Assembly: GCF_004339595.1 (NCBI RefSeq)
Contig: NZ_SMFU01000009.1
Span: 496,001-560,000 of the forward strand
Direction of reading: 5' to 3'
Length of the DNA: 64,000 bases
From: Marinobacterium mangrovicola
GTDB taxonomy: Bacteria; Pseudomonadota; Gammaproteobacteria; Pseudomonadales; Balneatricaceae
Position numbers and translations under genes: made by a program. Shown here in pieces: positions 1-8,736 of the stretch (position 1 is its first letter; every line of letters begins with the position of its first letter). A model generated the notes under the pieces. That model made no database searches. It was not told where the DNA came from and saw nothing but the letters and a program-made list of their open reading frames with translations.

Positions 1-494
1 ACCTGCGCCGTGCCTACCACAACCCCAATGACCGGGAAGCACGCGAAGCGATGATGCTCGGCTCAACCCTGGCCGGCGTGGCTTTTTCCGCAGCCTCTGT
101 CGCCCTGGTGCACGGCATGAGCCGCCCCATCGGTGCCTTTTTCCACGTACCTCACGGCCTCTCCAACGCCATGCTGCTGCCCACCGTCACCGCTTTCTCC
201 CTGGACAGCGCGGCCGAGCGCTACGCTGACTGCGCACGCGCCATCGGCGCCGCCGAACCGGGCGACGACACCGCCACGGCAAACCAGAAGCTCATCGCCG
301 AACTACGCGCACTGAACACGGAGCTCCAGGTGCCCAGTCCTGCAGACTTTGGCATCGATGAAGCGCGCTATTTCGAGCTGCGCGAAACCATGGCGGAACA
401 GGCGCTGGCATCGGGCTCCCCGGGCAATAACCCGCGGGTACCCAGTGTTGCCGAACTGATCGAGCTGTATGCCGCCGTCTGGCACCAGCAGTGA
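1..494 (+). CDS. Iron-dependent alcohol dehydrogenase, C-terminal part (possible DddB)
   Basis: This is the 3' end of a gene whose start lies before the window; the reading frame is open from base 3. The visible part, about 163 residues, matches the C-terminal helical domain of group III (iron-containing) alcohol dehydrogenases. The metal-site region reads HGMSRPIGAFFHVPHG, equivalent to the family pattern in which two histidines bind the metal. These enzymes oxidise or reduce alcohols with NAD(P). The gene ends 50 bases before an MmsA-type dehydrogenase, so the two probably act in series: alcohol to aldehyde, then aldehyde to acyl-CoA. In DMSP-degrading marine bacteria such a pair is DddB-DddC, acting on 3-hydroxypropionate; that assignment here is an inference from order only. 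Confidence 0.85.
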   Translation, partial: LRRAYHNPNDREAREAMMLGSTLAGVAFSAASVALVHGMSRPIGAFFHVPHGLSNAMLLPTVTAFSLDSAAERYADCARAIGAAEPGDDTATANQKLIAELRALNTELQVPSPADFGIDEARYFELRETMAEQALASGSPGNNPRVPSVAELIELYAAVWHQQ

Positions 495-544
495 TCGACC
501 TCAGTCTTACTCAAGCGAACAAGAACAACTAACGGAGTTTCAAA

Positions 545-2047
545 ATGAGCACCCTGACCAACTTTATCAACAACACCCCTGTTGCCAGCGAATCCGGCCG
601 CACCCAGCCGGTTTTCAACCCCGCCACCGGCGAGCAGAGCGGCACCCTGACGCTATCCACCGCGGATGAAACCCGTGGCGCCATAGCCGCCGCCCAGGCC
701 GCCTTCACCGAGTGGTCCAAGACACCGTCGGTGGTACGCGCCCGGGTGATGTTCAAGTTCAAGGAGCTGCTGGATCAGAACCGCGACAAACTGGCCGAGC
801 TGATCACCGCCGAGCACGGCAAGGTATTTTCCGATGCCCAAGGCGAGATCACCCGCGGCATGGAAGTGGTCGAATTTGCCTGCGGCATACCGCATCTGCA
901 GAAAGGCGAGCACTCGCTCAACGTGGGCCGCAATATCGATTCCGACTCGCTGATGCAGCCGCTGGGCGTCTGTGCCGGTATCTCCCCGTTCAACTTCCCG
1001 GCGATGGTACCGATGTGGATGTTCCCGGTATCGATCGCCTGCGGGAACACCTTCGTGATGAAACCCTCGGAGAAGGATCCGAGCGCACCGCTGTTTATCG
1101 CCGAACTGCTGGCCAAAGCGGGGCTGCCCGCAGGTGTCTTCAATGTGGTCAACGGTGACAAGGAGGCGGTGGATGTACTGCTCACCGATGAGCGCGTTCA
1201 GGCGGTCAGCTTCGTCGGTTCAACACCGATCGCCGAATATATCTATGCCACTGCTTCCGCCCACGGCAAACGCTGCCAGGCCCTCGGTGGCGCCAAGAAC
1301 CACATGGTCGTTATGCCGGACGCCGACCCGGAACAGGTGGTCAGCTCTTTGATGGGGGCCGCTTACGGTTCAGCGGGTGAGCGCTGCATGGCGATCTCTG
1401 TCGCGGTCTGCGTCGGTGACGAGGTGGCCGATAACCTGGTGGAGATGCTGAAAACCGAGATCGGTCAGATGAAGGTGGGGCCGGGCCTCGGTGTAGAGCC
1501 TGAGCCGCATATGGGACCCGTGGTGAGCCGCGAGCATCAACAGAAGATTCTTTCCTATATCGATACCGGCGTCGAAGAGGGTGCCACCCTGGTTGTCGAT
1601 GGCCGTAACTTCAAGGTGGATGGCCACGAGAACGGTTTCTTCGTGGGACCTACCCTGTTCGATAACGTCACCCGCAGCATGCGCATCTATCAGGAGGAAA
1701 TCTTCGGACCGGTGCTGGTGGTGGTTAGAGCGCAGAGCTTCGATGAGGCGCTGCAGCTGATCAACGATCACGAATACGGCAACGGCACCTCACTGTTCAC
1801 CCGCGACGGCGACACCGCGCGCCAGTTCGAGGAGAACGTGCAGGCTGGCATGGTGGGTATCAACGTGCCTATCCCCGTACCGATGGCGTTCCACTGCTTC
1901 GGTGGCTGGAAGCGCTCCATCTTCGGTCCGCTGAACATGCATGGCTCCGACGGTGTGCGCTTCTTTACCCGGATGAAAACCGTCACCCGCCGCTGGCCCA
2001 CCGGCATCCGCGCCGGCGCGGAGTTCTCCATGCCGACCATGAAGTAA
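545..2047 (+). CDS. mmsA: CoA-acylating methylmalonate-semialdehyde dehydrogenase (MmsA/DddC type)
   Basis: A full-length 500-residue aldehyde dehydrogenase of the MmsA/IolA family, which turns methylmalonate semialdehyde or malonate semialdehyde into propionyl-CoA or acetyl-CoA using NAD and CoA. The catalytic cysteine is Cys281 in GSAGERCMA. The NAD-binding fold contains [15 protein letters not shown], and FGPLNMHG near the C-terminus is typical of the family. A good ribosome site (ACGGAG) precedes the ATG. It follows an iron-dependent alcohol dehydrogenase and is closed by a strong hairpin terminator. Substrate cannot be read from sequence: valine breakdown, inositol breakdown and 3-hydroxypropionate/DMSP breakdown all use this family. 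No other valine-pathway gene is visible; the alcohol dehydrogenase neighbour favours the 3-hydroxypropionate route. Confidence 0.9.
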   Translation: MSTLTNFINNTPVASESGRTQPVFNPATGEQSGTLTLSTADETRGAIAAAQAAFTEWSKTPSVVRARVMFKFKELLDQNRDKLAELITAEHGKVFSDAQGEITRGMEVVEFACGIPHLQKGEHSLNVGRNIDSDSLMQPLGVCAGISPFNFPAMVPMWMFPVSIACGNTFVMKPSEKDPSAPLFIAELLAKAGLPAGVFNVVNGDKEAVDVLLTDERVQAVSFVGSTPIAEYIYATASAHGKRCQALGGAKNHMVVMPDADPEQVVSSLMGAAYGSAGERCMAISVAVCVGDEVADNLVEMLKTEIGQMKVGPGLGVEPEPHMGPVVSREHQQKILSYIDTGVEEGATLVVDGRNFKVDGHENGFFVGPTLFDNVTRSMRIYQEEIFGPVLVVVRAQSFDEALQLINDHEYGNGTSLFTRDGDTARQFEENVQAGMVGINVPIPVPMAFHCFGGWKRSIFGPLNMHGSDGVRFFTRMKTVTRRWPTGIRAGAEFSMPTMK

Positions 2048-2103
2048 ACCCTCAACAGCAACGCTTTGCTGAATCGCGTGGTACCCCTGGTACGCTGATT
2101 TTG

Positions 2104-2128
2104 CCGCCCTGACCGGGCGGTTTTTTTT
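2104..2128 (+). terminator. Intrinsic terminator after mmsA
   Basis: Stem CCGCCC/GGGCGG with a five-base loop, followed by eight T. It ends the alcohol dehydrogenase-mmsA unit before the IclR gene. Confidence 0.85.
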
Positions 2129-2232
2129 GCGCCGCTGTCGCCAAACCAGGCTGCGTTCCGGGCCATGTTCAGACCCGGTACAGCCTGTATACTCTTTCTC
2201 AGCAGTCACAGTAATGGACAGATAACTACCCC

Positions 2233-3009
2233 ATGACCAACACACGACGGGAGAAAGGCTCATCGATTCTCCGTGTGCTGGAGATCGTCGAAGCGGTCGC
2301 CAGCGCCAGCAAGCCGATGACCCCCACAGAACTCGCCAAGCAGCTCGACATTCCCAAGGCCACCGGCCATCGACTGGTGCAGACGTTGGAGAAAGAGGGA
2401 TTTCTGCAGACCAATATGCGCGGCTTTGTTATTCCCGGCGCCCGTCTGCACCAGGCGGCCCTGGGGATCATCTACGCCGGACGCTACAAGGCGCAGCGCC
2501 GCGCCATTCTTGAGGACCTGTCCAGCCATATCGGAGAGACCTGCGGTCTGGCAATCCCCGATGGCACCGAGATGCTCTACTTCGACCGCATCCAGACCAA
2601 CTGGCCGCTGCAGATCAACCTGCCGATCGGCAGCCACACCCCAACCTGGTGCACCGCCAGCGGCAAGCTTTATCTCGCCAACCTGCCGGAAAGCCAGCGC
2701 CAGCTGATGATCGAAAAGCTGCCGGTACAGCAGTACTCCCGTAATACGCTGACCGACCCTGCCGAACTGATGGATGAGCTCGCTCACACAGAACAGCAAC
2801 AGCTGGCTGTGGATAACGAGGAATTTATCGACGGCATGGTGGCGGTGGCGGTACCGGTCAAGGACGCCAATGATCGCCTGCTGGCCTGCCTGTTCACCCA
2901 CGCTCCGGTGATTCGCTGCTCGCTGGAGGACCTACTGAAGTTTGAACCCCAGCTGCGTGAAGCGGCCCGACAGCTGGAGCAGGTGATCCGGGTACCGGCA
3001 CAGAGCTGA
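2233..3009 (+). CDS. IclR-family transcriptional regulator
   Basis: A 258-residue protein with the two-domain IclR layout: an N-terminal winged helix-turn-helix (about residues 10-70, with TELAKQLDIPKATGHRLVQT) and a C-terminal effector domain (about 85-250) that in this family binds small organic acids. The length is normal for the family. It lies downstream of mmsA in the same direction but after a strong terminator, so it is probably transcribed separately. Its likely target is the adjacent dehydrogenase pair, but no operator was identified. In known DMSP clusters the regulator is usually LysR-type (DddR), so an IclR gene here would be a variant. The family call is firm; the target is inferred. 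Confidence 0.88.
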   Translation: MTNTRREKGSSILRVLEIVEAVASASKPMTPTELAKQLDIPKATGHRLVQTLEKEGFLQTNMRGFVIPGARLHQAALGIIYAGRYKAQRRAILEDLSSHIGETCGLAIPDGTEMLYFDRIQTNWPLQINLPIGSHTPTWCTASGKLYLANLPESQRQLMIEKLPVQQYSRNTLTDPAELMDELAHTEQQQLAVDNEEFIDGMVAVAVPVKDANDRLLACLFTHAPVIRCSLEDLLKFEPQLREAARQLEQVIRVPAQS

Positions 3010-3114
3010 GGCGAATCAGTCAATCCGCAGGCCGCTTTCTGTTAAACTGCCGGCCATTCGATCGCACTTATATTTCCACCTGGCGAGGCTAAGCCTCCTG
3101 ACAAGGATTCACCC

Positions 3115-4053
3115 ATGAGCAGAACCATCCGCATCGCCACCCGTCGCAGCTTGCTGGCCCTCTGGCAGGCCGAATACGTCAAGGCTGAACTGGAGCGCAT
3201 CCACCCCGGTATCCAGGTGGAGCTGCTGAAGATCCAGTCCAAGGGTGACAAGATTCTCGATACGCCTCTGGCGAAGATCGGCGGCAAGGGGCTGTTCGTC
3301 AAGGAGCTGGAAAACGCCATGCTCGATGGCGAAGCGGATATCGCCGTGCACTCCATGAAGGATGTGCCGATGGAGTTTCCCGAAGGCCTCGGCCTGGCCG
3401 TCATCTGCCCACGGGAAAACCCCACCGATGCCTTCGTCAGCAACCACTACAACCACCTGGATGAGCTGCCCGAAGGCGCCGTTGTCGGCACCTCTTCGCT
3501 GCGCCGTGAAGTTCAGCTGCGTGAGCGCCGTCCGGATCTGCAGGTGAAATTCCTGCGCGGCAACGTGCAGACCCGCCTTGGCAAGCTGGATAACGGCGAT
3601 TACGACGCCATTATCCTCGCCACCGCAGGTCTTATGCGCCTGGAACTGAACGAACGTATCCGCTACGAGATGCCCGCCGAGGAGAGCCTGCCCGCTGGCG
3701 GCCAGGGTGCGGTGGGTATCGAGTGCCGCAGCGATGACCAGGAACTGATCGACCTGATCACGCCGCTGCACCACACCGAAACCGCTTACCGCGTACTCGC
3801 CGAGCGCGCCATGAACCGTCGCCTCGAAGGCGGCTGCCAGGTGCCGATCGGCTGCTACGCCACCCTCAACGACGATATCAGTGAAATCTGGCTGCGCGGC
3901 CTGGTGGGCCGCCCCGACGGAACCCTGGTGCTGCGCGACGAGATCCGCGGCCCGGTGGATCAGGCAGAACAGCTGGGGATCACCCTGGCGGAGCGCCTGC
4001 TCGACGCCGGCGCGGCGGATATTCTGAAAGAGGTGTATGCCGAGCGTGGCTGA
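3115..4053 (+). CDS. hemC: Hydroxymethylbilane synthase (porphobilinogen deaminase)
   Basis: A 312-residue enzyme that joins four porphobilinogen molecules into hydroxymethylbilane, the third step of tetrapyrrole synthesis after 5-aminolevulinate. Cys241 in EGGCQVPIG is the residue that holds the dipyrromethane cofactor. The N-terminus ([18 protein letters not shown]) and the [11 protein letters not shown] segment are conserved. ATG is preceded by a purine-rich AAGGA site. Its last 17 bases overlap hemD, as in many gammaproteobacteria, so the product passes directly to the next enzyme. A TGTTAAACT sequence around 3048 could be an extended -10 element, though no good -35 is visible. Confidence 0.97.
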   Translation: MSRTIRIATRRSLLALWQAEYVKAELERIHPGIQVELLKIQSKGDKILDTPLAKIGGKGLFVKELENAMLDGEADIAVHSMKDVPMEFPEGLGLAVICPRENPTDAFVSNHYNHLDELPEGAVVGTSSLRREVQLRERRPDLQVKFLRGNVQTRLGKLDNGDYDAIILATAGLMRLELNERIRYEMPAEESLPAGGQGAVGIECRSDDQELIDLITPLHHTETAYRVLAERAMNRRLEGGCQVPIGCYATLNDDISEIWLRGLVGRPDGTLVLRDEIRGPVDQAEQLGITLAERLLDAGAADILKEVYAERG

Positions 4054-4819
4054 ACAGACGCTGGCGGGGCTGCGGGTGCTGGTCACCCGCCCGGCACATC
4101 AGGCTGAGGGGCTGATCGACGCACTGCAGAAGCAGGGTGGGGAACCGATCCCCTTCCCACTGCTCGAGATCGAACCGATCGATGAGAGCGACAGGGGCGC
4201 CTACAACCTGATCAAGGCGCGTATCCTCGATCTCGATCTTTATGCCGGGGTGATCTTTATCAGCCCCAACGCCGCCCGTATCGGCGAGCAGTGGATCGAT
4301 CAATATTGGCCGCAGTTGCCGGTGGGAATCGACTGGCTGGCCATAGGCGCCGGCACCGCTGCTACGCTGGAGTCGCTGGGGATTCACGCTTACCACGTCA
4401 AAAATGGCTTCGATTCCGAAGCACTGCTGGCCGACCCGCTACTTGAGAATATCGCCGAAAAACGCTTTCTGATCCTGCGTGGAGAAGGCGGTCGCGAGCT
4501 GCTCGCCGAGACTCTCAGATCACGCGGTGCCGATGTGGACTACGCTGATCTATATCGCCGCGTTTGTCCCCGCTACAGCCAAGCGGAAATCAAAAGTACT
4601 ATTTATGCACAGCGATTATCCGTTATTCTGATAACCAGCGGCATGGCTCTGGATAACCTGTTGGAACTTGCAGGTGCAGAGTCGGATCTACTTGAAACAG
4701 CATTGATCGTTCCGAGCCGGCGGATCGCCGATCTCGCCAGAGCCCGGGGCTTTACACGAATCAGGATAGCGGACGGACCGGATGACTCGTCCATGATCCG
4801 CGCCTTAGCAGCGTATTGA
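4037..4819 (+). CDS. hemD: Uroporphyrinogen-III synthase
   Basis: A 260-residue protein that closes hydroxymethylbilane with inversion of ring D to give uroporphyrinogen III, the branch point for haem, sirohaem and cobalamin. HemD proteins are poorly conserved; the call rests on the start [16 protein letters not shown], the segment [12 protein letters not shown], and position after hemC. The ATG lies inside the end of hemC (17-base overlap), which suggests coupled translation. hemX starts 73 bases after the stop. Confidence 0.93.
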   Translation: MPSVAEQTLAGLRVLVTRPAHQAEGLIDALQKQGGEPIPFPLLEIEPIDESDRGAYNLIKARILDLDLYAGVIFISPNAARIGEQWIDQYWPQLPVGIDWLAIGAGTAATLESLGIHAYHVKNGFDSEALLADPLLENIAEKRFLILRGEGGRELLAETLRSRGADVDYADLYRRVCPRYSQAEIKSTIYAQRLSVILITSGMALDNLLELAGAESDLLETALIVPSRRIADLARARGFTRIRIADGPDDSSMIRALAAY

Positions 4820-4892
4820 AAAGCGTTAACGAGTAACGCAGAGAGATTTTCAACCACCTGTTAAGACCTGCCGACTGACTGGAATCTAAGGT

Positions 4893-6176
4893 ATGAACGA
4901 TACCCGCAAGCCCGAGGAGCAAACCTTGGCAACCGAGTCGAAAACTGAAGAACAAACCAGCGCAGCGGAAAACACCACCGCCAGCGACTCCTCCTCTGAT
5001 AAGCCCACAGTCTCAGCAACCACTCCTTCCACCGACAGCAACAAGGCCACTGATAGCGAACCCAGTGCATCAGCGGCAGCAGGTGGAGATGCGGGTGGTT
5101 CAGGCACCCAACCCCCGGCCAGTGAGCCGAAAAAGCCAGCCACCTGGCCCGGCAAACTGGCGTTGCTGCTGTCGGTGATTTCGCTCGGTGGCGTCGGCTA
5201 TCTTTGCTGGCAGGGCTGGGAGCTGAAACAGAGCACCACCAATTCCCAGGGCGCCATCGCCCAGCAGGTCGAAACCGAACTGGCCAACACCCGCGCCCAG
5301 ATCGCCGACCGTGTCAGCGGTGTCAGCGAGACCCTCGGCGCGCTGAAAAGCCAGGCCGAGTCCGACAAGCAGAATATCGCCCAGCTGCAGCAACGCCTGA
5401 CCGATGCGATCAAACAGGTGAATGCCACCCGGGAAACCTCCCGCGAGGACTTCCTGCTGGCGGAAGCGGAATACCTGCTGCGCCTGGCCAACCAGCGTGT
5501 GCTGATGGAGCAGACCGCCACCGGCGCACTGACACTGCTGAAATCCACCGACCAGATCCTGCGTGAGAGCGACGACGTGGCGCTCTACCCGGTGCGTGAA
5601 GCCCTGGCCCAGGATATCGCCGCGCTGGAAGCAGTACCTAGCCTGGATACCGAAGGCATCTACCTGCAGCTGGCGGCCCTGAGCAGCCAGGTGGATAACC
5701 TGCGTGTCACGCCGATCACCGATAAGCGCAAGCTGCCCGCCATGCTCGAAGAGATCACACCGGAATCGGTGGAGCAGAGCTGGACCGAAGGCGCAGCCGC
5801 CGCCTGGGGCAAGGCGGTAGACAAGTTTGAGAAGCTGGTGGTGATTCAGCACCGGGATGAACCGGTAGAACCGCTGATGTCACCGGAACAGACCTACTAC
5901 CTGCAGCAGAACCTGCACCTGATGCTGGAGCAGGCGCAACTGGCGCTGCTGCAGCGCAAACAGCTGGCGTTCGACGCCAGTCTGCTCAAGGCCAACGACT
6001 GGGTGAGCACCTACTTCGATGAAAAGGATGCCACCACCGAGTCACTGCTGCGCGCTTTCGCCGAACTGAAGCAGATCGATGTTGCTCCCGAACTGCCGGA
6101 CATCTCAGGCTCGCTCAAGGCCCTCAAGGCGCACCTGAGTGAGATGGCACGTCTGAAACAGGAGGCGAACCGATGA
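4893..6176 (+). CDS. hemX: HemX-like membrane-anchored protein
   Basis: A 427-residue HemX family protein. The first 85 residues are acidic and rich in Ser/Thr/Glu with no hydrophobic stretch, so this part should be cytoplasmic and disordered. One membrane segment follows (about 88-107, LALLLSVISLGGVGYLCW), then a long periplasmic part rich in coiled-coil helices (about 110-230) and an alpha-helical C-terminal part. Such proteins are sometimes labelled uroporphyrin-III C-methyltransferase, but no methyltransferase motif is visible and that label is doubtful. Its stop overlaps the hemY start by four bases (ATGA). Role in haem synthesis is known only from gene linkage. Confidence 0.9.
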   Translation: MNDTRKPEEQTLATESKTEEQTSAAENTTASDSSSDKPTVSATTPSTDSNKATDSEPSASAAAGGDAGGSGTQPPASEPKKPATWPGKLALLLSVISLGGVGYLCWQGWELKQSTTNSQGAIAQQVETELANTRAQIADRVSGVSETLGALKSQAESDKQNIAQLQQRLTDAIKQVNATRETSREDFLLAEAEYLLRLANQRVLMEQTATGALTLLKSTDQILRESDDVALYPVREALAQDIAALEAVPSLDTEGIYLQLAALSSQVDNLRVTPITDKRKLPAMLEEITPESVEQSWTEGAAAAWGKAVDKFEKLVVIQHRDEPVEPLMSPEQTYYLQQNLHLMLEQAQLALLQRKQLAFDASLLKANDWVSTYFDEKDATTESLLRAFAELKQIDVAPELPDISGSLKALKAHLSEMARLKQEANR

Positions 6177-7450
6177 AACGCTTCTTCATCATCCTGCTGC
6201 TCCTGCTGCTGGCCGGCGCCTGGCTCGGTCAGTTGATGGTGCAGGATCCGGGCTACGTGCTGCTCGCCTACAAGGAAACCACGATCGAAACCAGCCTCTG
6301 GGTGCTGCTGCTGATGGCGATCATCGCCTTTGCCGTGCTGCACACCCTGATTAACCTGATCGGCCGTGCCCGCCTGCCGGCACAGAGGATGCGTAGCTGG
6401 CGCGGTCGCCGTAATCAGAAGATTGCACAGAACAAGACCCTGAAAGGCCTGATGGCGCTGTCTGAGGGTAACTGGTGGAAGGCCCAGCGTTTCCTGACCC
6501 AGGCCGCCGAGCGCAGCGAGCAGCCGCTGATCAACTACCTGGCCGCCGCCAAGGCCGCCCACGAACAGGGTGAAACCAACGCCGCGGACAACCTGCTGCA
6601 GAAAGCCCGTGAAGCCACGCCGAAAGCGGAAGTGGCGGTGGGTATCGTGCAGGCACAGATCCAGCTTTCCCGCGGACAGAACGAGCCGGCACTGGCGACC
6701 CTGCTGCACCTGAAGCGTCTGGCGCCGAAACACAGTTACGTGCTCAAACTGCTGAAAGAAGCCTATGTGCGCCTCAATGACTGGTCCGGTCTGACCCAGC
6801 TGATGCCCGATCTGCGCCGCCACCAGGTTTTGCCCGAGCAGCAGCTGCGTGATCTGGAAACCCGGGCCGCACGCCACCTGCTGTCACAGAGCCTGAGCAA
6901 CCAGCCGGCCGAAGCGGACAGCAAAACCCGCCTTCAGGCTGTGGCCCATACCTGGCAGGAGCTTCCGGCTAACTGCACCCACGACACCGACCTGATCGAG
7001 CAGTACACCGGTTTGATGGTTGAAGCGGGCAGCGCCGACGAAGCCGAGAAGATGCTGCGCGAGCAGCTGAAAAAACAGTGGGACGAAAAACTGGTGGCTC
7101 TCTATGGCCGCATCACCAGCAGCACCCCGCACAAGCAGCTGGATACCGCCCGCGCCTGGCTGAAGAAGCATGACGCCAGCCCGGCGCTGGAACTGACCCT
7201 GGGCCGTCTGTCGATGCAGAACGAACACTGGGGCGCGGCGATCAAGCACTTCGAGCAAAGCCTCGAGCTGCAGCCAAGCGCGGAAGCATATGCCGAACTC
7301 AGCCGCCTGCTCAGCCACCTCGGCGAGAAGGAGCGTGCCGGCGAAATCTCTGCCCGGGGCTTTGACCTGGTCAACGGTAAACTCCCGGCCCTGCCGCTAC
7401 CGCCCGAGACCGCCCAGCTGGATATGGACGAAACCAAGCGCAAGCTCTGA
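6173..7450 (+). CDS. hemY: HemY-like TPR membrane protein
   Basis: A 425-residue protein with two N-terminal membrane segments (about 2-21 and 42-63) and a long helical C-terminal region with TPR-like repeats (clearest at about 340-400, for example HWGAAIKHFEQSLELQPSAE). This is the proteobacterial HemY of the hemCDXY operon, unrelated to the protoporphyrinogen oxidase also called HemY in Bacillus. It overlaps hemX by four bases and ends in a hairpin terminator. TPR repeats usually serve protein contacts, so it may scaffold haem enzymes at the membrane; this is inference. Confidence 0.92.
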   Translation: MKRFFIILLLLLLAGAWLGQLMVQDPGYVLLAYKETTIETSLWVLLLMAIIAFAVLHTLINLIGRARLPAQRMRSWRGRRNQKIAQNKTLKGLMALSEGNWWKAQRFLTQAAERSEQPLINYLAAAKAAHEQGETNAADNLLQKAREATPKAEVAVGIVQAQIQLSRGQNEPALATLLHLKRLAPKHSYVLKLLKEAYVRLNDWSGLTQLMPDLRRHQVLPEQQLRDLETRAARHLLSQSLSNQPAEADSKTRLQAVAHTWQELPANCTHDTDLIEQYTGLMVEAGSADEAEKMLREQLKKQWDEKLVALYGRITSSTPHKQLDTARAWLKKHDASPALELTLGRLSMQNEHWGAAIKHFEQSLELQPSAEAYAELSRLLSHLGEKERAGEISARGFDLVNGKLPALPLPPETAQLDMDETKRKL

Positions 7451-7510
7451 GGTCTGTAGCTAAAGCTCGTAATTGCAGTCTTAGCTGCAGATATTGAAAC
7501 CCCAACACCA

Positions 7511-7541
7511 GGCCCCAGATTACTGGGGCCTTCAATTTTTT
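7511..7541 (+). terminator. Intrinsic terminator after hemCDXY
   Basis: Eight-base-pair stem GGCCCCAG/CTGGGGCC with loop ATTA, followed by a T-rich tail (TTCAATTTTTT). Confidence 0.85.
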
Positions 7542-7558
7542 AGAGGACCGTAAAAGAG

Positions 7559-8056
7559 ATGCTGGAACGTCAGTTCGAACGTCTTATGTACCTGTCGCGC
7601 TGGATCCTTGCGCCGATCTACCTGGGTTTGAGCCTTGCGCTTATCGCCCTGGGTATCAAGTTTTTCATGGAGCTGGCCCACCTGCTGCCGCATATTGCCG
7701 AGATCGCCGAAACCGAACTGGTGCTGGTGATCCTGTCGCTGATCGACCTGACCCTGGTGGGCGGCCTGCTGGTGATGGTGATGTTCTCAGGCTATGAGAA
7801 CTTCGTCTCCCGTATCGACCTGGACGAGGGCTCAGAGAAGCTGAGCTGGCTCGGTACGCTGGATACCAACAGCCTGAAGAACAAGGTAGCGGCGTCCATC
7901 GTGGCGATCTCGTCGATCCACCTGCTGAAGATCTTTATGAACGCGCAGAATATCGATAACGACAAACTGCTCTGGTACGTGCTCATCCACCTGACGTTTG
8001 TGGTCTCCGCGGTCGCCATGGGTCTGCTCGATAAGCTGACCAAAAAGGCACACTGA
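7559..8056 (+). CDS. YqhA/UPF0114 family membrane protein
   Basis: A 165-residue integral membrane protein of the UPF0114 (YqhA, TIGR00645) family. The N-terminus ([18 protein letters not shown]) and the segment [14 protein letters not shown] are family hallmarks. About four hydrophobic segments are visible (near 15-37, 57-80, 110-127 and 137-158). Function of the family is unknown. The ATG has a GAGGA-like ribosome site 12 bases upstream. The gene sits just after the hem operon terminator and is closed by a two-way terminator shared with the convergent glyoxalase gene. Confidence 0.9.
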   Translation: MLERQFERLMYLSRWILAPIYLGLSLALIALGIKFFMELAHLLPHIAEIAETELVLVILSLIDLTLVGGLLVMVMFSGYENFVSRIDLDEGSEKLSWLGTLDTNSLKNKVAASIVAISSIHLLKIFMNAQNIDNDKLLWYVLIHLTFVVSAVAMGLLDKLTKKAH

Positions 8057-8067
8057 TCGACAGACAC

Positions 8068-8095
8068 AAAAAAGGGCTCGCAAGAGCCCTTTTTA
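8068..8095. terminator. Two-way terminator between yqhA-like gene and gloA
   Basis: Stem AAAGGGCTC/GAGCCCTTT with loop GCAA, with A-run on the left and T-run on the right, so it can act for both convergent genes. Confidence 0.85.
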
Positions 8096-8112
8096 ATGCC
8101 GCGGTTTCAGCT

Positions 8113-8646
8113 TCAACGACCCACGTTTTTCATCCGCGCGGGTTCCACGATCTCGATCCAGTAGCCATCCGGATCCTTGATAAAGGCCACATCCTTCATC
8201 TTGCCCTGCTCCGGGCGCTTCACATACTCCACCTCGTTGGCATCAAACCAGGCGATCGCCGCATCCAGGTCCGGTACGGTGAAGCAGATATGACCAAAGC
8301 CCTGCGGCTCAGCATTACCGTTGTGATAGCTGAAGCCCTCCTGGGTTTCGGTACCCCAGTTATGGGTCAGCTCCAGCAGGCCGCGCTGGCTGAAGGTCCA
8401 GGCGGTACGCTCACCTACATCTTCCGGAATCACCTCGTCGTCATCCAGACGACCGAGGAAGTACAGCGAGAAACTCATCTCCTCGAAGTCCAGCTTGCGC
8501 AGCAAACGCATGCCGAAAACACGGGTATAAAACGCCAACGATACCGCTGGATCCTTCACCCTCAGCATGCTGTGATTAAGGCGGAAGCCCTGCGCCTCTG
8601 GGGCGGGCTGTTCCACTCCGGGTACCTGCTCACCTGCAAAACTCAT
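8113..8646 (-). CDS. gloA: Lactoylglutathione lyase (glyoxalase I)
   Basis: A 177-residue glyoxalase I, which turns the methylglyoxal-glutathione adduct into S-lactoylglutathione. The family features are present: NHSMLRVKDP with the first metal histidine, ELTHNWGTE, GFGHICFTVPD with the second metal histidine, and DPDGYWIEIVEP with the last glutamate. The length is that of the longer, zinc-type (eukaryote/Pseudomonas GloA3-like) form rather than the 135-residue E. coli form; the extra N-terminal part and the insertion before ELTHNWG support that. A strong AAAGGAGAT ribosome site precedes the ATG. It is monocistronic and converges on the YqhA-like gene. Confidence 0.94.
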   Translation of the reverse strand: MSFAGEQVPGVEQPAPEAQGFRLNHSMLRVKDPAVSLAFYTRVFGMRLLRKLDFEEMSFSLYFLGRLDDDEVIPEDVGERTAWTFSQRGLLELTHNWGTETQEGFSYHNGNAEPQGFGHICFTVPDLDAAIAWFDANEVEYVKRPEQGKMKDVAFIKDPDGYWIEIVEPARMKNVGR

Positions 8647-8736
8647 ACATATCTCCTTTAGTGGATGCCTTTTAATCTGTGCGTCCTCCCAGCTTGGGGA
8701 GGAGCGCCTTGGAAATCGAACGCCTCTGTGCGTCAG

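Noticed and set aside
4893-6176. Uroporphyrin-III C-methyltransferase activity for HemX
   Set aside because: The label is traditional, but no SAM-binding methyltransferase motif is visible; the protein is a membrane-anchored coiled-coil type.
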